Counted from the stretch's first letter, positions 1-11,180 are shown. The stretch is 37,596 bases of DNA from Chara braunii (GCA_003427395.1 BFEA01000004.1:6862840-6900435); one strand, 5' to 3'. Notes: generated from the sequence alone by a model not told the origin. Numbers and translations are program-made.

Positions 1-204
1 CCCTTTCTTTTCTCTTTAGTCTCGCCTGCCTTTCCCATTTTGGCAATGGAGGAGGCGCCATTTCCATAGGAACGGTCGCCTCTCCCCTACCCCTCACATG
101 CACAAAAGGCAAAAATCATGGCGGTGTATCTTTCCATGTTCTAACAGGAGATTCACTCCCCTTTTGACCATGTGAGGTAGTGGAGTAGAGCCGACAACTG
201 TTGG

Positions 205-262
205 CGCCTGGATTCGGACTTTGATCTGCATTTCAACAGTTTGGGGATGTGCCAGTAGGGCG
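205..262 (-). mobile_element. tRNA-like fragment related to the SINE heads
   Basis: Minus strand ACTGTTGAAATGCAGATCAA, AGTCCGAATCC matches the head of the two SINEs (CTGTTGAAATGCAGACCAGA, GTTCGGATCC) across the B box; the A box is degraded (CTACTGGCACATCC). The downstream body does not match, so this is a fragment or another subfamily. Confidence 0.5.
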
Positions 263-1111
263 GTCGTTGAGGTAGGTCTGTTTTCTTTTCTTTTATTTAT
301 TTTTTTATATTTATTTGTCTTTCTAGTCCCCCCCTCCTCTTTGCCGCATGGCCCTTGACGCTCTGAAAGTAGGCAAATAGGGAGGGAATTTTAAGGTGAA
401 GGATAGACATGCAGGGAAAAGAAAGAAATAATGGGGGGGGGGGGGAAGGCAAAAAAAAAGGAAAAAGGAAAAAACAAGGCAATTGTGCCTCGTTGCTAGG
501 AAACAACCACTTTGGTTGTGTGGGAGCATAACAGGTCCCATCTCTTTGCGGCGCTAATATTTTCAGTCACGGGATCATAAATCTCGTGGCTCATATTGCG
601 CGCATGGGAGAGAGGGAGTAAAAGAGGTTGTGAGAGAGAGAGCGATCACGGGGATAATTGGGAGGAGGAATGACTACTCCTCCCAACCTGCCAACTGCCC
701 TCCCCGTCTTTAGGGGAGGGCAGAGGAAATAAAGTATGTGCTGTTGATTTTAACAACATGTTTCTAACATGAATCGGAATCAGGGACGGTGCATTTTAGG
801 TTTTTTTTTTTTTTTTTTTTTTTTGCAACATCCTTGCGAGGACACTTAAGGTGCAACCTCTGGCATAAACTGCCACATGCAACTGTCAGGCTCTCGTTTT
901 TAAAGTGAGCCTGAAAATAAAAGTGCACACAAAGAAAAAGGCTAAGTACAACCTTTCCCTCAATATATTTGCCCTGGGAAAATGGGCCAGATACGTCAAA
1001 CTGAAAGGGGTTATATATTTTCAGCCCCTTATCAAAAAATTAAACGGATTGTAGATTTGAAAATCGCAAAAACTCAAAACTATCTCGTGAAATTCTAAGA
1101 TAGTTAAAGTG

Positions 1112-1143
<32 letters not shown>

Positions 1144-1658
1144 GCAGTTAAGGAAACTGCCCCACTAAGGTTGTGACTGTCGTGCGACCAGAAGTAGCCT
1201 TTGATCTTGGGCAGATCAACGGCTCACTTTGAGCCCACAATTTTATTTGGGGGTTGGAGTAGTGGTCAACACTCCTCAACCACTAAAAAAGAGGCAGTTG
1301 CCCTTAGTTGCCATACAGAAACACTCATGCTGCAAGTGTGTGACAACACACTTGAGTGTTGGTGGGCTGCTGGAGGAGTTGTCGGAGGCGGTGTTGAAAG
1401 TTTGCAGAGGTGGGTTGGAGTAGGAGCACAGCGGCCATAGCTGAGGCAGGGAACACTTTGTTCCACCCGTAGGCTAGTGCGGACCCTCTAGGAAGGATTT
1501 TGGGAATGCGTTGCTGCATCAAGACTGTGCGGCGGGGACTATACTTTGGACGTAGATTTTATCCAAGTCCAAAGTTTTATTAATCTGACGACATGGTCGA
1601 CACAACTTTTCTCGACGTAGTGTTGAAGTGACCACGCGCCAGGTTGTACCCCGTTTAG
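263..1658. other. No gene seen; homopolymer tracts
   Basis: Poly-T (801-824) and poly-A (1112-1138) runs and a G run near 433-445. The short open frames have no recognisable content. Confidence 0.6.
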
Positions 1659-3054
1659 TGGGGTTTTGTTGTCGAATTCTCGGTTGGTCGGCGGTATTAA
1701 ATCCTGGAGCGGAGGAGCTGCCGTTTTCACGGAAGGATGACGCTAACACTTTTCGATCGAAAAATGTTGTCCGTTTGGCGATAGAGAGCAAACTATTTGT
1801 GGGGACTTGCTGTTGGTTTGACGATGCAGTATTGACAGTTTTGAGCAAGGGATCATAGTGGTACCAACTATAAGTGCATGTTTGAGACTTGGTTCCAAGA
1901 GTGGTGTTCAACTACGCTGCGCGACATTATCTTTTTGAGGCGTGTGGCAGGGTGCAACCGACAGTCTTGGAGCATGCTTGGTAATGAGTGTGGTGGATTG
2001 TGTTGTGTGACGCTTGTGAATGAGCTAGGACGGTCATGCCATACTATTCATTTTTTTGATGACCGTGCAATGCAGTGCGCGGGCCAACAAGACTGGTTGG
2101 GGCATAAGGGAGGGGCAAAGTGGTGATTGGGAGCATGTGACGCTGCCGAGCTCATCGGCTCCCACCTCTTCGCAAAAGCGAGAGTCCTCCCGACCATATC
2201 ACGGAGGAGTAAAACATAGTAACAAAATAGAGACAACTTAGGACGATGCATGGATACACCCCGCGAGCCGCCAACACGGACGCAGTTGCATCGCTCCTTC
2301 GGCGGTCTGGGCGGGTGCGCCAACAATACTTCTCGCGGTCCCCTACGACATGATAGGTTCTCGCAGGGCACAACTCGCCTTCCCTAAGGGGTTATCACCA
2401 TCCTTATGGGTGTATCCCTACCGAGTTTCAGACCCACATGCGAAAACTTTTGCATGCAATTGCAGAGGTAGGTCGGCCGAGGGCATTTACTCGTTCGCTG
2501 CAGTATAGGCACGCTTGGTTAAACGCCAAAGTAAACCCGATCGTTGCATAGGTACGGGCGCGCGGGCCAGAGAGCCCTGTTGATCTTGACTCTCGTTCGA
2601 CTTTGTGAAATGACTTAGAGGGGGAAGGTGCCCGTTCGTTTTCAACGACGAACTACCCCTGCCGTAAAACGAGAGGCAGAGAGAAAATAAACGGAAAAGG
2701 AAGGGGGGAGCAGAAAATAAAAACGGCCACGTATATGGCCGAGGTAATGACTAGGTGAGAGTGTGAATGTGTGTGATGTGAGCGGGGCTGAGTCTTTTCT
2801 TTTTTTTAACAGGCTCAACAATGGTTGGGTACAACCATTGCCTGAAGCATGTCGCCTGACGGGTAGGCCAGATGCTTCAGGGGTTGAAAGATTTTGCTTC
2901 CCTAGGGGAACATCACAAATATTGAACTTTAACTGTGAATTCAGATTTAGGGCCCCGCCCAACTCTGTTTTGTTTACTATGGGCCAAGTGGTTGCCCAGT
3001 GTCCTTCAATTGGCTATAAGAGTCAACTCTCCACCCAACAACCTCACAATTATG
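1659..3054 (+). repeat. 1.4-kb non-coding repeat unit, complete copy
   Basis: The unit is defined by its copies: 1831-3054 recurs inverted at 5158-6364, while 1659-1807 and 2176-2535 recur in direct orientation at 3053-3555. It contains two adjacent perfect hairpins near 2819-2881. The minus-strand frame over 2048-2371 is also open in the inverted copy, but the protein resembles nothing I know and ends in a simple-sequence region, so I treat it as non-coding. Confidence 0.75.
2819..2881 (+). repeat. Twin perfect hairpins, conserved in the inverted copy
   Basis: CAATGGTTG-GGTA-CAACCATTG (2819-2840) is followed immediately by CCTGAAGCAT (2841-2850) pairing with ATGCTTCAGG (2872-2881). Both are retained in the inverted copy near 5335-5397. 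Confidence 0.75.
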
Positions 3055-3555
3055 GGGTTTTGCTGTTAAATTCTCGGCAGGTCGGTCATATTGAATCATG
3101 GAGGGGAGGAGCTGTCGTTTTCACGGAAGGATGGCGCTAACACTTTTCGATGGACAAATGTTGTCAGTTTGGCGATAGAGAGCAAACTATTTGTGGGGAC
3201 GCGAGAGTCCTCCCGACCATGTCACGCTTGAGTTAAAAAAAAAAAAAATGAGAGACAACTTTGGGAGGACGCAAAGGTAATCCCGTGAACCGCAGAGACG
3301 AACGTGGTCGCATCGTCCCTTCGCCTATCTAGTCGGGTGCGCCTATCGTACCTCTCGCGGTCCCCTACGATATGATAGGTTTCTGCGGGGCACAACTTAC
3401 CTTCCCTAAGGGGTTGTCACCACCATCAAGGTCCCTATTGAGCTATTGACCCACGTGTGGAAACTTTTAAATGCAATTGCAGAGGCAGGTTAGCCGAGAG
3501 CGTTTACTCATTCGCTGTAGTATAGACACGCTTTGTTAAAGCACCTATTGAACCC
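3053..3555 (+). repeat. Truncated tandem copy of the 1.4-kb unit
   Basis: Starts exactly where the complete copy ends (TGGGGTTTTG at 3053 as at 1659, period 1394). It matches up to TTTGTGGGGAC (3200), then jumps to GCGAGAGTCCTCCCGACCAT, missing about 370 bp present in the full copy, and continues to about 3555 (TTAAAGCACC). Confidence 0.75.
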
Positions 3556-5157
3556 AAACATTGTTCGTCCCTAAGGACGCTGATCTTCTGAGTATGAAAC
3601 ACACTCCGATCGACTAGGACGGTCTCAAGAAAGTGTGAACCCCACAAGTTTCTTACTCCCTTCAATATATAATAATAATAAAAAGAAAATTGTTGTGGTC
3701 AAATATGAGTTGAATCAATAACTAAAAGAAATCGAACACCACATGATAGAACCAAAAATGCAAGTTCGAAATTAAAAAACCCGATTACCTCGGGTTGAGC
3801 TCGATAATTAAAAAAAATCATACCGAGCCGCCAACGGGCAACTGACTTCGATAATAACCTCGATGCGGCTGACAAGGTAGTCAGACTGCCTCAGTTTTGA
3901 CTTTATGTGATGTGCTGCCAGAGTCATTCATTCCACCCTACCACTTAACTAAGATTAGGCACGCACACACCCGAATTCATACGTTTTAGTCATTTTTTGA
4001 TGACAAGGTGTTTTGCGGATGATGCTTGATCAGGTACATTACTCGAAGAGTTGTATGTTTCATCCTTTAGGAAGTGGTATGGGGTACTCCTTCTCCTCGT
4101 CCGAGTATATGACTCAGATCTTGGAAGTCAGACCGTCTTCACCGAATTGGCAAAGTACCCCCCTGTAGAATGGTTCACTCTCGATCGATGACATGACCAA
4201 CTTTTGAGGCAACGAACCACTGCCCCGTATGCTTCCTAGAAAGAGAGAATATGTCCACCGGGATAAATTTTAATTGTTCTCATTTTCCCTAAGCTCAAGG
4301 TAGAGAATGAGAACCAATTGGACAGGTATAAACAAATGAGTTCATTAGAGATTAGAGAGAAATATCCACCCGTCGGATCCCCACTCTACCTTTTCTACTT
4401 GAATCTTCAAAGACAAGTAGGGTTGAACAAAATGTGGGCTCAGGTGTGAAGCGGAAGCGAGTCACCAGCTGACCTTGAGTGAAGGAGTGTCGAATGCGTC
4501 GTGACTCACTCAAGAAAGCCAAGTATAAAAGTAAATGGCACCGAACAAAATCGCAGCCCCAATACAAATCCCGGTCAATCAATGACCTCAATTCATCCCC
4601 AACTCGCCCGTCCTACACGTGGCAGTTATAAGTGTGAAGACAGCGAACCACACACGTTCCAAAAACGTTTTTAAGTCCCTGAGGACTTGAACTCAGGTCT
4701 CCGTCACTGTGTTGGTGGTTGCAAAAACACGCGACCAGAGATGCAACTGTTGATATAAGCCAACGAGAGAATGTCGAGCGCATCGGCTCCCGCCGCTTTA
4801 CAAAAGCGAGAGGCCCCCCCCTTACAACGCCTAGCAGTCCCCGCGCTGATAGTCCGACAACATCTCCCCCATTGCGCAAAAAAACAAAATGTCGTCGGAT
4901 CGTAGTTTCGGCAGCACGTTCCCTCAAGAAGGCATTGACGTCAACATGACAGCCCAACAACACCTTCCCTTAGGAAGGCCTTGCGGTCGACGTGACCGCA
5001 CACCACCACTAAGACTATGACTGCCGGCTATGGCTGTCGGCTATCTAGTTCTACCGTCTCCTTTCTAGCAGACCTGCAGCTCTCCACCAGCAGTACCTCC
5101 TCTCATCTTGCAACAACCAACCAACATTCACATAAGTGAACATCCCAGCAACACTGC
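3556..5157. other. Spacer of the inverted repeat; nothing recognised
   Basis: Mixed composition. One stretch (4778-4812, GCATCGGCTCCCGCCGCTTT then ACAAAAGCGAGAG) matches part of the 1.4-kb unit (2153-2190), so further repeat fragments are present. Confidence 0.5.
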
Positions 5158-6364
5158 CACAACTGTGAGGCTGCTGGGTGGAGAGCTGACTTTTATAGCC
5201 AACTGAAGGACACTGGGCAACCACTTCGCCATAGTTAAAAAAACGGAGTTGGGCTGGACCATTCATCTGAATTCACAATTAAGGGTCAATATTTTTTATG
5301 TTCGCTTAGGGAACCAAAACCTTCCAATCTCTGAAGCATCTGGCCTACCCGTTCGTCCTCATGCTTCAGCCAATGGTTGTACCCAACCATTGCTGAGCCT
5401 GTTAAAAAAATGAACAGACTCAGCCGCACTCACATCACACACATTCACACTCTCAGCTAGTCGTTACCACGACCACATATGTAGCCGTTTTTATTTTCTA
5501 TCCGCCCCTTTCCTTTTCTTTTTATTTTCTCTCTGCCCCTCGTTTTACTGCACGGGTAGTTCGCCGTTCGAAACGAATGGGCACCTTCCCCACCTTAGTC
5601 ATTTCACAGAGTCGAATATGAGTCAAGCTCAACAGGGCTCTCTGCCCCGTGCGCCTGTACCTAGGTGACGATCGGGTTCACTTTGGCGTTTAACTAAGTG
5701 TGCCTATACTATAGCGAACGAGTAAACGCCCTCGACCGAGTTATCTTTGCAATTGCATGCAATAGTTTTCGCATGTGGGTCAGTAGCTCGGTAGGGATAC
5801 GGTGACAGCCTGTTAAGGAAGGCGAGTTGTGCCCCGCGAGAACCTATCCTTTCGTAGGGGACCGTGGGAAGTATTGTTGGCGCACCCGACCAGAGCGGCG
5901 AAGGAGCGATGCAACCTCGTTCGTCTTGACGGCTCACGTGAGTATCTATGCATCGTCCCAGTACTCTCTATTTTGTTATGTTTTACTCATGCGTGACATG
6001 GTCAGGAGGGCTCTCGTTTTTGTGAAGAGGCGGGAACCGATATGCTCAACAACATCACATGCTCCCAATCACCACTTCGCTCCTCCCCCATGTCCCAACC
6101 GGTCTTGCTGGCCCGACCGCTACATCGCGCGATCCTCAAAAAAATAAATAGCCTTACATGACTCTCCTAACTCATTCACAAGCGTCACACAACACAATCC
6201 ACCACACACATTACCAAGTATGCTCCAAGACCGTCAACCGCACCCTGCCGCACACCTCAAAAAAATAATGTCGAGCAGCATAGTTGAACACCACTCTTGG
6301 AACCAAGTCCCAAACATGCACTTATAGTTGGTACCACCATGATCCCTTGCTCAAAACTGTCAAT
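5158..6364 (-). repeat. Inverted copy of the 1.4-kb unit
   Basis: Reverse complement of 1831-3054 across its whole length, e.g. CAGTGTCCTTCAATTGGCTA at 2997 against its complement near 5200, and CATGCACTTATAGTTGGTAC at 6316 against 1869. Roughly 85-90 percent identity by eye. It gives a 4.5-kb inverted-repeat structure with a spacer of about 2.1 kb. Confidence 0.75.
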
Positions 6365-6448
6365 GCAAAAAGGTGGAAGTCGATGTGCTCGATATCTTAT
6401 CTAAGTCAACAACCACATCTACCGTGATAACACAACGCTAATTTCTTT

Positions 6449-6476
<28 letters not shown>

Positions 6477-6482
<6 letters not shown>

Positions 6483-6800
6483 TCACAAATAGAACTGCCC
6501 GGTAAACCGTAGGCAAAGAGATAGAAGAGGACAACAAGCGAGGGGTTGTGACAAACTGTTTCGTCCGAGTTTCACCGACTCATCAGGAGGCTGAACCCTC
6601 AACAGTCTGCAAAATCCCCTCACTGATTACACTGTAAATAATAATCTACCTTAACCAAAATCAAAGTAGACTATCACTCACCCACACCAGATGGAAAACT
6701 CTGCAGACTCTCGATTCACACCCCATCACAAGCTAGCAAAACATCGGCAAAACAAAGAAAAAAACGTCACAGCCAAACGAGGGGCTGTCACAATATATAT
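6477..6800 (-). mobile_element. Ribozyme-bearing repeat, uncharacterised element
   Basis: Sequence around the hammerhead recurs nearby. A segment CGTCACAAATAGAACTGCCC, GGTAAACCGTAGGC, AGAAGAGGACAACAAGCGAG, GGGTTGTGACA (6480-6552) is repeated at 6909-6985 (CGTCACAAACATAACTGCCC through GGGGCTGTCACA) without the ribozyme. Shorter fragments lie at 6768-6795 (CGTCACAGCC, GAGGGGCTGTCACAATATAT) and 7799-7815. All copies sit in TA-rich DNA. No open frame, LTR or primer site could be defined, so the element type (Penelope-like end, retrozyme or other) is open. Confidence 0.45.
6551..6610 (-). ncRNA. Type I hammerhead ribozyme
   Basis: Read on the minus strand from 6610: stem III strand GCAGACUGU (6610-6602), cleavage-site H base U (6601; triplet GUU), stem I GAGG/CCUC with a 6-nt loop GUUCAG (6600-6587), the conserved CUGAUGA (6586-6580), stem II GUC/GAC extended by GG/UC pairs around a bulged G (6579-6563), GAAA (6562-6559), and stem III return ACAGUUUGU (6559-6551). 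Stem III is 9 pairs including two G-U; the A15.1-U16.1 pair is present. Every catalytic-core position is intact. Hammerheads of this open-stem-III class occur in Penelope-like retroelements and retrozymes, where they process concatemeric transcripts. Self-cleavage would fall between 6601 and 6600. Confidence 0.8.
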
Positions 6801-6908
6801 ATACATATATACACAAGCTAGCAAATAATCTACCTAGTAACGGCCCCGACCACTGCCGCTCGACCTGACCAGAAAAAACCGTAGCAGAAAGTTAGCGAAG
6901 TCGTAGCA

Positions 6909-6985
6909 TATATCGTCACAAACATAACTGCCCGGTAAACCGTAGGCAGAGAGAGAGAAGAGGACAACAAACGAGGGGCTGTCAC
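6909..6985. repeat. Second copy of the ribozyme-flanking repeat, ribozyme absent
   Basis: Aligns to 6480-6552 over about 73 bp with roughly 90 percent identity by eye, then passes directly into a TA repeat where the first copy has the hammerhead. Confidence 0.7.
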
Positions 6986-7007
6986 AATATATATATACAT
7001 ATATATA

Positions 7008-7729
7008 CAGGGTAACCGGCATTCGGGACGGGCCGAACACCCGAACCCGAACGCCCAAACGTATGGGACCCCTTAGGGATGCGTTCGGCCGTTCGGGCCA
7101 AACGCGGACAAAAAAAAAAACCTAAAAAAAAGATATGTTATGAAAAACAATAAATTAAACAAGATTTGACTCAGCATTACATCCAAATTCCTTACCAAAT
7201 TTGAAATAAAAATAAAATACGAAGAAAAAATACAAAAAAATAAAAAAAATAAAAAATAAATTTATTGAGTGTGCGAGCACTTTTACGACACCGCCATCTC
7301 TGGCAATTTTTTATTTTTTTTGGGCATAGCTAAATGCCCTGAAAATTTAAAAATGTGTACTTCACATCATGCAAAACCCACCAAAAAAGTTTCAAAAAAT
7401 AATAAAGTGTTAAGACCCCAAACTAAAGTGAAAAAAAAAAGTAAAAAGTGAAAAAAAACGTGGGCGAGAACTTTTTGACACCGCCATCCTTGGCGATTTT
7501 TTATTCCTATTTGGCTAAGCAAAATAACTTGAAACTTTATAGGCAGGTTCCTCACGTCATAGAGAACTCACAAAAAATAATTCAGAAAAAAAACAATTAT
7601 GTTTAAGCCCCGAAATAATTTTTGGCGGGGGCCGAACGCCGCCGGTTTCGGACCCCGTACGGAACCCCTAACGCCCATACGTACGAAGGTCGGCCCGGGG
7701 ACCTCCGTACCTACGGGCTGGTGACCCTG
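7008..7729 (+). mobile_element. Non-autonomous DNA element A, inserted in a TA repeat
   Basis: Begins CAGGGTAACCGGC and ends GGTGACCCTG, giving short imperfect terminal inverted repeats (CAGGGTAACC against CAGGGTCACC), flanked on both sides by TA repeats. Inside: a G+C-rich head with repeated CCGAACGCCC motifs, an A-run, an AT-rich body, and a G+C-rich tail (GGCCCGGGGACCTCCGTAC). The body holds an internal 191-bp tandem duplication, each copy with ACACCGCCATC and an ATTTTTTATT run (from 7273 and 7464). No transposase frame. About 80 percent identical to the element at 7829. Superfamily not assignable. Confidence 0.65.
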
Positions 7730-7828
7730 TATATATATATATATATATATATACATAATATATATACATAATATATATATATTATATATTATATATATCG
7801 TCACGAACATAATATATATATACATATA

Positions 7829-8572
7829 CATGGTAACCGGCGTTCAGGATGGGCCGAGTGCCCGAGCCCGAACGCCCGAACGTATGGGACCCCTTCGGGA
7901 TGCGTTCGATCGTTCAGGCAGAACGCGGACCAAAAAAAAAAAAAAAAAAAAAAAAAAACTTCATCAAAAAAATCTGAAAAATAAAAATGTTATGGAAAAA
8001 AATAAATTAAACAAGATTTGTCTGAGCATTACATCCGAAATCCTTACCAAATTTGAAATAAAAATAAAATACCGAGAACGAATACTAATAATAAAAAGAA
8101 AAAGAAAATTAAATTTAGTAAGTGCGATACCATGTTTTCGACACCACCATTTTTGGTTTTTTTTTTTTTTTTTTTATAAATGCCCTGAAATTTTACAGAT
8201 GTGTTTTTCACATAATACAAAACCCACTAAAAAAGTTTCAAAAACTAATAAAATTGTTTAGACCCCGAACTAAAGTAAAAACAAAAAGTAAGAAGTGAAA
8301 AAAAACATGTGCGAGCTCATTTTGACACCGCCATCTTTGGCGATTTTTAATTCTTTTTTGGTTGTTCCAAATAACTTATAAATTTATAGGCATGTATCTC
8401 CTGTCATAGAGAACGCACAAAAAAAACTTCAGAAACACAATCGCATTTTTAGGCCCCAAAATAATTTTTGGCGGGGCCTGAATGTCGTCGGGTTCAAACC
8501 CCGTATGGGACCCCCAACACCCGTACGTATGGAGGTTTGCCCGGGGACCTCTGTCCGTACGGGCTAATGACC

Positions 8573-8575
<3 letters not shown>
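7829..8575 (+). mobile_element. Non-autonomous DNA element B, relative of element A
   Basis: Begins CATGGTAACCGGCG and ends TAATGACCCTG, again between TA repeats. It has the same order as element A: head with CGAACGCCCGAACGTATGGG, A-run, AT-rich body with the same pair of CACC(A/G)CCAT subrepeats, and tail GCCCGGGGACCTCTG. The 5' terminus has decayed (CATGG for CAGGG). The open frames in it are too basic and repeat-derived to be genes. Confidence 0.65.

Positions 8576-8610
<35 letters not shown>
8576..8610. repeat. TA microsatellite
   Basis: Right flank of element B; similar TA tracts at 6453-6480 and 7730-7798. Confidence 0.95.
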
Positions 8611-8612
<2 letters not shown>

Positions 8613-8750
8613 CATTTTTATAGTCAAACCGATTATAATTAACGAAGCGATGACACCAATTTTCCTTTAATCATGATGTATGATCTTACAACTCTAGATT
8701 AACTCTAAAAGTTTTTCCAAAGTCTCGAGTAATGATGTGAGACCCAATTT

Positions 8751-8817
8751 TCTTCGTGACATTCGTTAAAATTTGACCAATAAGTAAATCAGCAAAACCC
8801 CTGGGCAAGGATGACAA
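8751..8817 (+). pseudogene. Highly diverged U6-derived retropseudogene
   Basis: TTCGTGACATTCGTTAAAAT aligns to the U6 5' region (especially the 20776 copy), the centre is degraded (CAATAAGTAAATCAGCAAAA for GATACAGAGAAGATTAGCATG), and CCCCTGGGCAAGGATGACA aligns to the 3' stem-loop region. It then becomes A-rich (AAAGAAAAAAAAGGAAG) at about the position where the 20776 copy becomes poly-A. Probably an old copy of the same truncated retroposed type. Confidence 0.6.
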
Positions 8818-9216
8818 AGAAAAAAAAGGAAGAAAAAAAAATTGAACAATATAGAGCCACCACTATCTCAAAGCCTCTTTTATCAAAGCGAATAAAACTT
8901 TGTGCCAAGTTTTTTTTTTAATGAAAGTTTTCCTTATTATTATCAAGAATAAACTCGAGGTCGGGAATTCCCCAACATCTAAACTCGATGTCGGAGCAAT
9001 TTCCCTTACAAAGGTATTTGCTTATATTATACTTAAGCTCATGAAGGGGTGACCTTGATACTGAGGAAGAAAGCGTCGATGCACTTCTGGCCTTCACTTG
9101 CCCTTTAAGGTCAACTTGCGTAAAAAATAACAACCATCTGGCAAGTGCGAGCGATGACTCTATAAAACATTAGAATCATTAGTATTAAAAAATATATCTT
9201 TCAACTGCGAAGGTTG

Positions 9217-9690
9217 AAAGGGCAGACAAAATTAATTAATAAGTTTCATTGTCAAAACTATGACATGCATATTAATTACATAATTAATATGCTAAAATGG
9301 TTTCAACCTCGACGACGTGGTTAAATTAATATAAGCCTCGACCTTATAGCCAGGGCGATAAAGGGGGTAAGGCATCATGCATCCTGTCGTGATGACCCCT
9401 CCAAGTCAAAGCACTGACAAGATCGATCCATTGAGTGGGCCACGCCAGCCGAAAGGGCAGTCAAAATTAATTAGTAGGACCCATCATGAGAACGATGGTG
9501 CGTGTATTAATTAAATAACTAATATGCCAACACGGTTAGAGTCTCAACGATATGAATAAATTAATATAAGCCTCGACCTTATAGCCAAGGCGATTAAGGG
9601 GGTAAGGCATCATGCTTGCCACGATATAAAAATATAACCCCTCCTAGTCAAAGGATTGACAAGGTCGGCCCATTGAGGGTGCCACATGCC
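9217..9690. repeat. 235-bp tandem duplication
   Basis: AAAGGGCAGACAAAATTAAT at 9217 and AAAGGGCAGTCAAAATTAAT at 9452; both units carry TAATATAAGCCTCGACCTTA and GGGGGTAAGGCATCATGC. Confidence 0.8.
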
Positions 9691-11180
9691 TGCCGGCCTA
9701 AATTCAGTCTTCCTGACCTTACGGACCAAGTTTTTAAAGAGGCGGCGACTGCGCGGTGTATGCCGGTCCAATCCCGCAATTTTCAAGCGCCAACTTTGAT
9801 GAATTTTTGCGATTCAAAAAATTAATGAAAATTTTAAAAAATTTGAGATTAGGCTATAATCTATCCAGGAATAATATCAAAAAATAAAAAAAGATTTAAA
9901 CGGCGAAAAAAAGTGTCATGGCGATTCATTTCATGTTCCATCTTTATCGCTCCACCATGTGTGGGCCAACGGGAAAAGTACCTCAACTTCAACGATTTTT
10001 CACGATAAATAAAAATATCAAAAAATCAAAAAATGAAAGAGCACGTAAATTTGGCAACGATCTTTCTATTAAAAAAAAAAATAAAAAAAATCCTTTAGGC
10101 CACGAGACAAATCGCATTGGCTATTCGATGCATCTTCCATTTTTGCCACTCCCCCAGTTCACCCCACGGTACTACGTGTAGCCCTCTTAAACCTATGGTA
10201 CCGGTTTCCAAACATTTAGGTTGGCCGGGCAACAATAGTTAACGGGGTAAACTGTTTTCATTGCTAAAATCAATTTGTTTTTACAAACATTTGGTTTGTT
10301 AATATGGCGTGCACTCTATGGAATGATGCAATTTTTGGTTAAAAAGACCTTGTGGTTTTCTTATAACTAACATTAAAAAACGCCGATTTTTTGTCTCTGT
10401 TAACCCTTTGTCCGACCGGAGGAGTGGTGGTGTAAAGAGGTTAGTTATTAGATTCATTTTTTTTAATTTTTTTTTTTATGCCCCATTATGGCAATTGGCA
10501 GTGTGGGCCGTTGGTGGTTAGATTCGGTTGCCAAGTTTTATCTTTTTCATAATTTTGGTTTTTCTTACGATTAGAATCTTAAAAGTTTCCACAAATATAA
10601 CTCGGTTTAGGCGCACGACTTAAACCACAGGGGTTGAAGGCCAACCAATTCTACCAAGTCACAGTAAGGGAAACTAGAGACAACAAAGGCAGCAGGAGGA
10701 ACGCAGAGCAAGGAAACTGGTGAACACAAATATATAAAAAAATAATAAATAAACGATTGATGAATCACATAAACAAAAGCGAAAGCAGATGAATGTAGGC
10801 AGAAAAGGGTCAAAACATTCACGCACAAACGAGAAACTACCTCTCATAGGCTAGTTGGAAGAAAAAGAGAATCACTGAGCAAAAAGGGAATGAGGCACGT
10901 GATAGGAAAATCAAGCGAAGAGCAATACAAAAAGCGAGGAAATAACATGTACAAAAAAAAAAAGAGGAAAAAGAAGTGAGTCAGTATGATGAGGGAAGTA
11001 GAAAAAGACGGGAAAGGAGAGGAAAATACGAGGATATCCAAAGCATCTTAGTAGTAGGGTATGAGATTAACCCTTTGCGAGCAAAGAAATTAAGTTACCA
11101 TCAGACAGCCTCGACAAACATCTCAAGTATCAACGCATTATTACAAGGACACGGCAAGATAGGTAGGGCTCGTCCTAATC

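Noticed and set aside
2048-2371. 107-residue minus-strand frame, similar to a frame at 5827-6147
   Set aside because: Similarity is explained by DNA-level inverted duplication; the reading changes phase between copies (two frames alternate) and no known domain appears.
4683-4730. tRNA 3' half (GAGTTCAAGTCCTC on the minus strand)
   Set aside because: No A box or cloverleaf could be found at the right distance.
6477-8610. CRISPR-like or satellite array
   Set aside because: Repeat units are few, of unequal length and explained by TA repeats and two elements.
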